Source: Sipunculus nudus (taxonomy: Eukaryota > Annelida > Sipuncula > Golfingiida > Sipunculidae). Taken from it: DNA of 64,000 nt. The stretch spans positions 21,275,714 to 21,339,713 of the forward strand of contig CM049320.1 in the NCBI GenBank assembly GCA_026874595.1, given 5' to 3'. Positions within the stretch are counted from its first letter, which is position 1; each line of letters opens with the position of its first letter. The notes under the pieces were generated by a model that did no database searches, was not told the origin of the DNA, and worked only from the letters and a program-made list of their open reading frames with translations. Of this stretch, positions 57,640-64,000 are shown piece after piece. A program made the position numbers and the translations under genes.

Positions 57640-60600
57640 TTTCTTCTCCATCTTCTCCTCCTCCTCCTCCTCCTCTTTTTCATCTTCTCCTCCTCCTCCT
57701 TTTTCATCTTCTCCTCCGCCTCCTCCTCCTTTATCATCTTCTCCTCCTCCGCCTCCTCCTTTTTCATCTTCTCCTCCTCCTCCTTTTTCATCTTCTCCTC
57801 CGCCTCCTGCTCCTTTATCATCTTCTCCTCCTCCTCCTCCTCCTTTTTCATCTTCTCCTCCTCCTCCTTTTTCATCTTCTCCTCCGCCTCCTCCTCCTTT
57901 TTCATCTTCTCCTCCTCCGCCTCCTCCTCCTTTATCATCTTCTCCTCCTCCTCCTCCTCCTTTTTCATCTTCTCCTCCTCCTCCTTTTTCATCTTCTCCT
58001 CCGCCTCCTCCTCCTTTTTCATCTTCTCCTCCTCCTCCTTTTTCATCTTCTCCTCCGCCTCCTCCTCCTTTATCATCTTCTCCTCCTCCTCCTCCTCCTT
58101 TTTCATCTTCTCCTCCTCCTCCTTTTTCATCTTCTCCTCCTCCTCCTTTATCATCTTCTCCTCCTCCTCCTCCTTTTTCATCTTCTCCTCCTCCTCCTTT
58201 TTCATCTTCTCCTCCGCCTCCTCCTCCTTTTTCATCTTCTCCTCCGCCTCCTCCTCCTTTTTCATCTTCTCCTCCGCCTCCTCCTCCTTTTTCATCTTCT
58301 CCTCCTCCTCCTTTTTCATCTTCTCCTCCGCCTCCTCCTCCTTTATCATCTTCTCCTCCTCCTCCTCCTCCTTTTTCATCTTCTCCTCCTCCTCCTTTAT
58401 CATCTTCTCCTCCTCCTCCTCCTCCTTTTTCATCTTCTCCTCCTCCTCCTTTTTCATCTTCTCCTCCTCCTCCTTTATCATCTCCTCCTCCTCCTCCTCC
58501 TCCTTTTTCATCTTCTCCTCCTCCTCCTTTTTCATCTTCTCCTCCGCCTCCTCCTCCTTTATCATCTTCTCCTCCGCCTCCTCCTCCTTTATCATCTTCT
58601 CCTCCTCCTCCTCCTCCTTTTTCATCTTCTCCTCCTCCTCCTTTTTCATCTTCTCCTCCGCCTCCTCCTCCTTTATCATCTTCTCCTCCTCCTCCTCCTC
58701 CTTTTTCATCTTCTCCTCCTCCTCCTTTTTCATCTTCTCCTCCGCCTCCTCCTCCTTTATCATCTTCTCCTCCTCCTCCTCCTCCTTTTTCATCTTCTCC
58801 TCCTCCTCCTTTTTCATCTTCTCCTCCTCCTCCTTTTTCATCTTCTCCTCCGCCTCCTCCTCCTTTATCATCTTCTCCTCCTCCTCCTCCTCCTTTTTCA
58901 TCTTCTCCTCCTCCTCCTTTTTCATCTTCTCCTCCGCCTCCTGCTCCTTTATCATCTTCTCCTCCTCCTCCTCCTCCTTTTTCATCTTCTCCTCCTCCTC
59001 CTTTTTCATCTTCTCCTCCGCCTCCTCCTCCTTTTTCATCTTCTCCTCCTCCGCCTCCTCCTCCTTTATCATCTTCTCCTCCTCCTCCTCCTCCTTTTTC
59101 ATCTTCTCCTCCTCCTCCTTTTTCATCTTCTCCTCCGCCTCCTCCTCCTTTTTCATCTTCTCCTCCTCCTCCTTTTTCATCTTCTCCTCCGCCTCCTCCT
59201 CCTTTATCATCTTCTCCTCCTCCTCCTCCTCCTTTTTCATCTTCTCCTCCTCCTCCTTTTTCATCTTCTCCTCCGCCTCCTCCTCCTTTATCATCTTCTC
59301 CTCCTCCTCCTCCTCCTTTTTCATCTTCTCCTCCTCCTCCTTTTTCATCTTCTCCTCCGCCTCCTGCTCCTTTATCATCTTCTCCTCCGCCTCCTCCTCC
59401 TTTTTCATCTTCTCCTCCGCCTCCTCCTCCTTTTTCATCTTCTCCTCCTCCTCCTTTTTCATCTTCTCCTCCTCCTCCTTTATCATCTTCTCCTCCTCCT
59501 CCTCCTCCTTTTTCATCTTCTCCTCCTCCTCCTTTTTCATCTTCTCCTCCTCCTCCTTTATCATCTCCTCCTCCTCCTCCTCCTCCTTTTTCATCTTCTC
59601 CTCCTCCTCCTTTTTCATCTTCTCCTCCGCCTCCTCCTCCTTTATCATCTTCTCCTCCGCCTCCTCCTCCTTTATCATCTTCTCCTCCTCCTCCTTTTTC
59701 ATCTTCTCCTCCTCCTCCTTTTTCATCTTCTCCTCCGCCTCCTCCTCCTTTATCATCTTCTCCTCCTCCTCCTCCTCCTTTTTCATCTTCTCCTCCGCCT
59801 CCTCCTCCTTTTTCATCTTCTCCTCCTCCTCCTTTTTCATCTTCTCCTCCTCCTCCTTTTTCATCTTCTCCTCCGCCTCCTCCTCCTTTATCATCTTCTC
59901 CTCCGCCTCCTCCTCCTTTTTCATCTTCTCCTCCTCCTCCTTTATCATCTCCTCCTCCTCCTCCTCCTCCTTTTTCATCTTCTCCTCCTCCTCCTTTTTC
60001 ATCTTCTCCTCCGCCTCCTCCTCCTTTATCATCTTCTCCTCCGCCTCCTCCTCCTTTATCATCTTCTCCTCCTCCTCCTCCTTTTTCATCTTCTCCTCCT
60101 CCTCCTTTTTCATCTTCTCCTCCGCCTCCTCCTCCTTTATCATCTTCTCCTCCTCCTCCTCCTCCTTTTTCATCTTCTCCTCCGCCTCCTCCTCCTTTAT
60201 CATCTTCTCCTCCTCCTCCTCCTCCTTTTTCATCTTCTCCTCCTCCTCCTTTTTCATCTTCTCCTCCGCCTCCTCCTCCTTTTTCATCTTCTCCTCCGCC
60301 TCCTCCTCCTTTTTCATCTTCTCCTCCGCCTCCTCCTCCTTTTTCATCTTCTCCTCCTCCTCCTTTTTCATCTTCTCCTCCGCCTCCTCCTCCTTTATCA
60401 TCTTCTCCTCCTCCTCCTCCTCCTTTTTCATCTTCTCCTCCTCCTCCTTTATCATCTTCTCCTCCTCCTCCTCCTCCTTTTTCATCTTCTCCTCCTCCTC
60501 CTTTTTCATCTTCTCCTCCGCCTCCTCCTCCTTTATCATCTCCTCCTCCTCCTCCTCCTCCTTTTTCATCTTCTCCTCCTCCTCCTTTTTCATCTTCTCC

Positions 60601-61410
60601 TCCGCCTCCTCCTCCTTTATCATCTTCTCCTCCGCCTCCTCCTCCTTTATCATCTTCTCCTCCTCCTCCTCCTTTTTCATCTTCTCCTCCTCCTCCTTTT
60701 TCATCTTCTCCTCCGCCTCCTCCTCCTTTATCATCTTCTCCTCCTCCGCCTCCTCCTTTTTCATCTTCTCCTCCTCCTCCTTTTTCATCTTCTCCTCCGC
60801 CTCCTCCTCCTTTATCATCTTCTCCTCCTCCTCCTCCTCCTTTTTCATCTTCTCCTCCTCCTCCTTTTTCATCTTCTCCTCCGCCTCCTCCTCCTTTATC
60901 ATCTTCTCCTCCTCCTCCTCCTCCTCCTTTTTCATCTTCTCCTCCTCCTCCTTTTTCATCTTCTCCTCCGCCTCCTCCTCCTTTATCATCTTCTCCTCCT
61001 CCTCCTCCTCCTTTTTCATCTTCTCCTCCTCCTCCTTTTTCATCTTCTCCTCCTCCTCCTCCTCCTCCTTTATCATCTTCTCCTCCGCCTCCTCCTCCTT
61101 TATCATCTTCTCCTCCTCCTCCTCCTTTTTCATCTTCTCCTCCTCCTCCTTTTTCATCTTCTCCTCCGCCTCCTGCTCCTTTATCATCTTCTCCTCCTCC
61201 GCCTCCTCCTTTTTCATCTTCTCCTCCTCCTCCTTTTTCATCTTCTCCTCCGCCTCCTCCTCCTTTTTCATCTTCTCCTCCTCCGCCTCCTGCTCCTTTA
61301 TCATCTTCTCCTCCTCCTCCTCCTCCTTTTTCATCTTCTCCTCCTCCTCCTTTTTCATCTTCTCCTCCACCTCCTCCTCCTTTCTTCATCTTCTCCTCCT
61401 TCTCCTCCTC
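57640..61410. repeat. 3.8-kb polypyrimidine/polypurine higher-order array
   Basis: The plus strand is almost entirely T and C. It is built from units TTTTTCATCTTCTCC(TCC)n and TTTATCATCTTCTCC(TCC)n, with an occasional CCGCC. Unit lengths are 24, 27, 30 or 33 bp. A common order is 24 + 30 + 30, giving an ~84-bp higher-order period repeated dozens of times, with local rearrangements. Because every unit is a multiple of 3, long ORFs run across the array in several frames (minus 57,532-61,413 and 57,570-61,370; plus 57,609-61,523). These encode only EDEKGGGG-, EEKMKKEEE- or FHLLLLLL-type repeats. The array is better explained as satellite DNA than as a gene. Confidence 0.97.
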
Positions 61411-61534
61411 CATCTTCTGCTACGGTGCAAATCACCAAAGTATTTTCGCAACTTGCAGGGTCTGTGACTAATATGAGCAGTGCTACATGTTTTTGGTCTC
61501 TTTATTTTACAGAAACCACTTAAAAATAATAAAA

Positions 61535-61800
61535 TCACATACCTTTACCTTGTAGTGTTTTGGACAACTGGGTTGAAAATTTGTCCAGGGTGTCCGCCTC
61601 CACCCACACGCTTGGCAGATGATTCCACAAATGGATTGCCGTATGGAAAAAAAATAATGCTTTAAAGACACTTGTTTTTGTATGTGGTCCTAAATATGGG
61701 AGTGGCCTCTGGTCCATGCCATGTAAGGGTTAAAGTTAAATGCCCCCCGGAATGTCGACAAGATTATGTAAGATACAGTACCTAAGCCGCTTGTGTATTT
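61535..61800 (-). pseudogene. C-terminal remnant of a CR1/Jockey-type LINE ORF2
   Basis: One minus-strand frame reads IHKRLRYCILHNLVDIPGGI, then two stops, then PLPYLGPHTKTSVFKALFFF, HTAIHLWNHLPSVWVEADTL and DKFSTQLSKTLQGKGM before a TGA. The order LVDIP...RT...FFP-like...WNxLP...A.tL..F is the characteristic C-terminal tail of many non-LTR ORF2 proteins. Upstream RT is absent. It begins about 125 bp from the end of the pyrimidine array. Confidence 0.75.
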
Positions 61801-62562
61801 AGAACCCAAGTGCATTGTAGGTTTGAATTTCAAAGCCCATAATCCCTAACCAGAAGATTCACACTCTTGTGAGTCCGATTGTGCCCAGTTTTGAGTTTCT
61901 TTACCTCTCGTATGATAAGGATTAAAACTAGAAACGCGCTAAAACGCCGAAATATAGATCCCGCTATTGAAAAAGGAATAGAATATATGGCACTTGGTCA
62001 TATTTTCTAGGTTCCTTTGTGAGTAAATTGTGAATTTTGCTACGTCATCGCTGAATCTAGGACGATGTGCACAATTACTTAAAATTAAGTTGGTGAAAAT
62101 ACGTATAACAACTGGATATCGTGAAATATATATACACATATTTTAAATTCGATTAATCTATATTATAGTTAACGGTGGTCGCATTGGACTTTTGTCATGA
62201 AATTTCTCTGTGCAAGTGTTTGGTGGTAAACTGTGTGAATGCTGCAAAGTGTGTCCTAAGGTGGGGTTATTTTAATTATTTTTCCATGAATCCAAATATT
62301 TTTTTTCGAAGACGCTACCGCAGCGACATCTGACGGCAACACAATTGTGTATCAAGGAAGAAAGTAGTTTGGTACCCTGCAGCCCTCCAACCCCATGTTC
62401 CGAATTGCAGAATGTAGAGACTTAAGTTTGATTTAAATTATTTGCATATTAGTTTACAAGTTATCTTCCCTCGTCCTTTTCCTGTGGCCCTTGCAACAAA
62501 ATGTTCACCTGCCATGGGCAGATCCAGAATTTTGGAAAGGGAAAAGTATAACCCAGGAAGAC
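61801..62562. other. Non-coding, no recognised feature
   Basis: No supported ORF or repeat. If the Ig exon belongs to a living gene, its next exon should lie here or beyond, but none was found by eye. Confidence 0.45.
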
Positions 62563-62967
62563 TCAACGAGTACCATTTTGCTCAACACGATTCCATAACA
62601 CAGTATTTGCTGGGTCGAAAGGATGCTCGCTCTTGCGGAAATCCCCTCCACAGCTGACCGATATATTCTTGCCAATTTTAACAACAGCATCGCTTGGTTT
62701 TGGCGATTCTGAAACGAAAGGTTCAGCGTGCTCGGCGTCCAATACGTAGAATTGATATGGGTGGCGCCAGCTGTTGCCCTGTCTGGTAACAGCACACGTG
62801 TAGTTGCCCCGGTCTCCCAGCCAAGGTTTCATTATAATAAGGTTACCATGAATCAGATAATACTTGTTATCTTCAAATGGTCTCGCCCAGTTCTACCGTG
62901 TATTATTCCTGTACCAAGTGAGTGTATCGTTCACACCTTGCAGCTTAGTTTCGTATAAGCCCCCTCT
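62563..62967 (-). pseudogene. Immunoglobulin-domain exon(s), IL1R/RTK-like receptor fragment with an in-frame stop
   Basis: Minus-strand reading from 62,966 gives EGAYTKLSCKVNDTLTWYRN (first Ig Cys and core Trp). A TAG follows at 62,893-62,895, then KYYLIHGNLIIMKPW and LGDRGNYTCAVTR (the D-x-G-x-Y-x-C signature with the second Cys). A short linker leads to a second Ig start: VKIGKNISVSCGGDF and ANTVLWNRVEQNGTR (Cys and Trp), ending at a TGA at 62,563. Two extracellular Ig-like domains, the second half-complete, fit an exon split after the core Trp. An acceptor-like GGTCCAG precedes 62,967. The short C-to-W spacing and L-I-x-M/RGNYTC pattern recall IL-1-receptor-type Ig domains. N-glycosylation motifs (NDT, NNT, NYT, NIS, NGT) suit an ectodomain. 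The stop implies a pseudogene, a sequencing error or an unusual exon structure. Confidence 0.7.
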
Positions 62968-63734
62968 CTGGACCAGGCGTATGGCTGCAACCCCGAGCAG
63001 AAGAGGAACTGAGACACGTTGCTGTGTGTGACATCATCAAGTGTTTTCCGCGCCTGTATAAAATAACTTGTTCAGATGCACAGCAGACATAGACAATTGC
63101 TGCTGTGTGACCGCCCCATCTTTTCCATGCCATGTGGAATGTCGTGACTTCTAAAGAATTTTTCCTACGCCTCGAAAATACTGTGTCTACGTGACGCAGT
63201 GTTCAGGAGCTCCTGGCTCTTTTTACTTTGTAAACGGGTCACACACTGTACAAATACCGCAAAAGCCACATACATATCAACGTCCGTACAGGATTAAAGT
63301 CTATCCTATCTCCTTCATAAACGAGATAGATATATTACAGGCTGCCTATTATTGGAGCATCCGGAACCGAGGACGGTAATTTCTTGTATATCCTTCTTAA
63401 TAAGTAGATCAGGCGTAGCCGCACAAAACGTCATCCGTGTATAAGCACTAATATATTTGTGTAGGCAGACGTACCATCTAAAATATACATAATTGATTAT
63501 AAAATCATGTTCGACAGGGAAAAAAAGATGATCGATTTTCAGTGGATTACTTTGGAAACCTTCCATAATACCGTGAAATCTGCTGTTCAGAATTTTCCTT
63601 AAATAATAACGAAGTGCATTCAGTCTGATATTTAACCACTCTGATAGGTGAAGGCAATGGTCGAGTTTATCACACTTGTTTACTGCAAAAAAAATCAGTT
63701 TAAGGTGGTTTTCATGAGTGCATTGTGCTTATCA
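62968..63734. other. Non-coding upstream of the Ig exon
   Basis: The minus-strand ORF 62,945-63,133 is in a different frame from the Ig exon and has no convincing signal peptide. No other exon was recognised. Confidence 0.4.
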
Positions 63735-63950
63735 GTAGTCTGTATGCGTAGTCCGCATGCGTCGTCAGCAAAAACCACTTTGTGAAGCTTTTAACTGAGT
63801 CATTTTCATTTATCGGTAAGCTTAGTCCGCATGCGAAGTTCATATTCGTACTAGTATAAATGTATGCGTGGTCTGTATGCGTAGTCCGCATTCGTAGTCC
63901 GTATGCGTAGTCAGCATTCGTAGTCCGTGTGCGTAGTAGTCTGTATGCTA
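63735..63950. repeat. 13-bp tandem repeat (TGCGTAGTCCGTA)
   Basis: Between 63,865 and 63,950 the 13-mer TGCGTAGTCCGTA and close variants (TTCGTAGTCCGTA, TGCGTAGTCAGCA) are repeated about six to seven times. Outlying copies occur near 63,742 and 63,825. The minus-strand ORF 63,712-63,990 (ADYAYGLRMRTTHTDHAY) is a translation of this repeat. Confidence 0.85.
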
Positions 63951-64000
63951 AAGCTGTGTTTCCATGTATCCGCAATAAACGTATCCGCAAAAGACGTACG

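Noticed and set aside
57532-61523. Three ORFs of 1,266-1,304 codons over the pyrimidine array
   Set aside because: They exist because all units are multiples of three and lack stop triplets. Several frames are open at once and encode pure low-complexity repeats. Coding is not excluded, but the sequence itself does not support it.
62505-62795. 96-codon minus-strand ORF overlapping the Ig exon
   Set aside because: It is in another frame over the same bases; the Ig frame explains the sequence.
63712-63990. 92-codon minus-strand ORF
   Set aside because: Mostly a translation of the 13-bp repeat, with no domain.

Overview
The window is AT-rich eukaryotic (metazoan) intergenic or intronic DNA. There is no operon-like gene packing, (TA)n microsatellites are abundant, non-LTR retrotransposons are decayed, and tRNA-derived SINEs, terminal-inverted-repeat elements and several minisatellites are present. 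The repeat repertoire looks most like a mollusc, possibly a bivalve: short hAT-like elements with homopolymer G/C tracts, a GTCCGTCGTCC repeat carrying nuclear-receptor palindromes, and TTCGCG-type foldback elements. The lineage call is an inference from repeat style, not a species identification. No complete cellular gene is visible. The best host-gene candidate is an immunoglobulin-domain exon on the minus strand near 62.56-62.97 kb, which carries an in-frame stop.

Layout: 0-6 kb holds the end of a hAT-like element, a degenerate ~165-bp tandem repeat (640-1320) and a three-copy ~650-bp tandem repeat (3600-5345). At 6.8-8.1 kb there is a SINE-like element and a repeat bearing four AGGTCA/TGACCT palindromes. 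From 8,089 to 19,508 runs the most striking structure, a giant diverged inverted repeat (arms 8,089-12,600 and 13,893-19,508). Each arm contains a 41-bp CRE-like (TGACGTCA) minisatellite: 12 copies in the left arm and about 35 in the right, where a new variant has expanded with an 8-unit higher-order repeat. Arm-specific insertions (a SINE on the left, a TTAA-flanked element on the right with its empty site preserved on the left, a hAT-like element in the spacer) allow the history to be ordered.

From 19.8 to 25 kb there are foldback/MITE-like elements, long (TA)n tracts and a GC-richer island with unrecognised ORFs. From 29.5 to 32.6 kb lies a degenerate L1/Tx1-like LINE (endonuclease remnant, reverse transcriptase, C-terminal region) on the plus strand. 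A strongly decayed RTE-type LINE with much of the RT core missing lies on the minus strand at 34.2-35.4 kb. Two low-confidence minus-strand exons (34.0 and 36.8-37.0 kb) are noted.

From 37 to 56 kb the DNA is mostly AT-rich non-coding sequence with short dispersed elements, C/G homopolymers, a 125-bp triplication and a perfect 13-bp TIR pair. From 56.26 to 57.15 kb is a 42-bp minisatellite. From 57.64 to 61.41 kb is a 3.8-kb polypyrimidine (plus strand)/polypurine (minus strand) array built on 24/27/30-bp units with an ~84-bp higher-order period. Its three huge ORFs are a consequence of the unit being a multiple of three. Immediately beyond it are a LINE C-terminal remnant (61,535-61,800, minus), the Ig exon, and a 13-bp repeat near the end.
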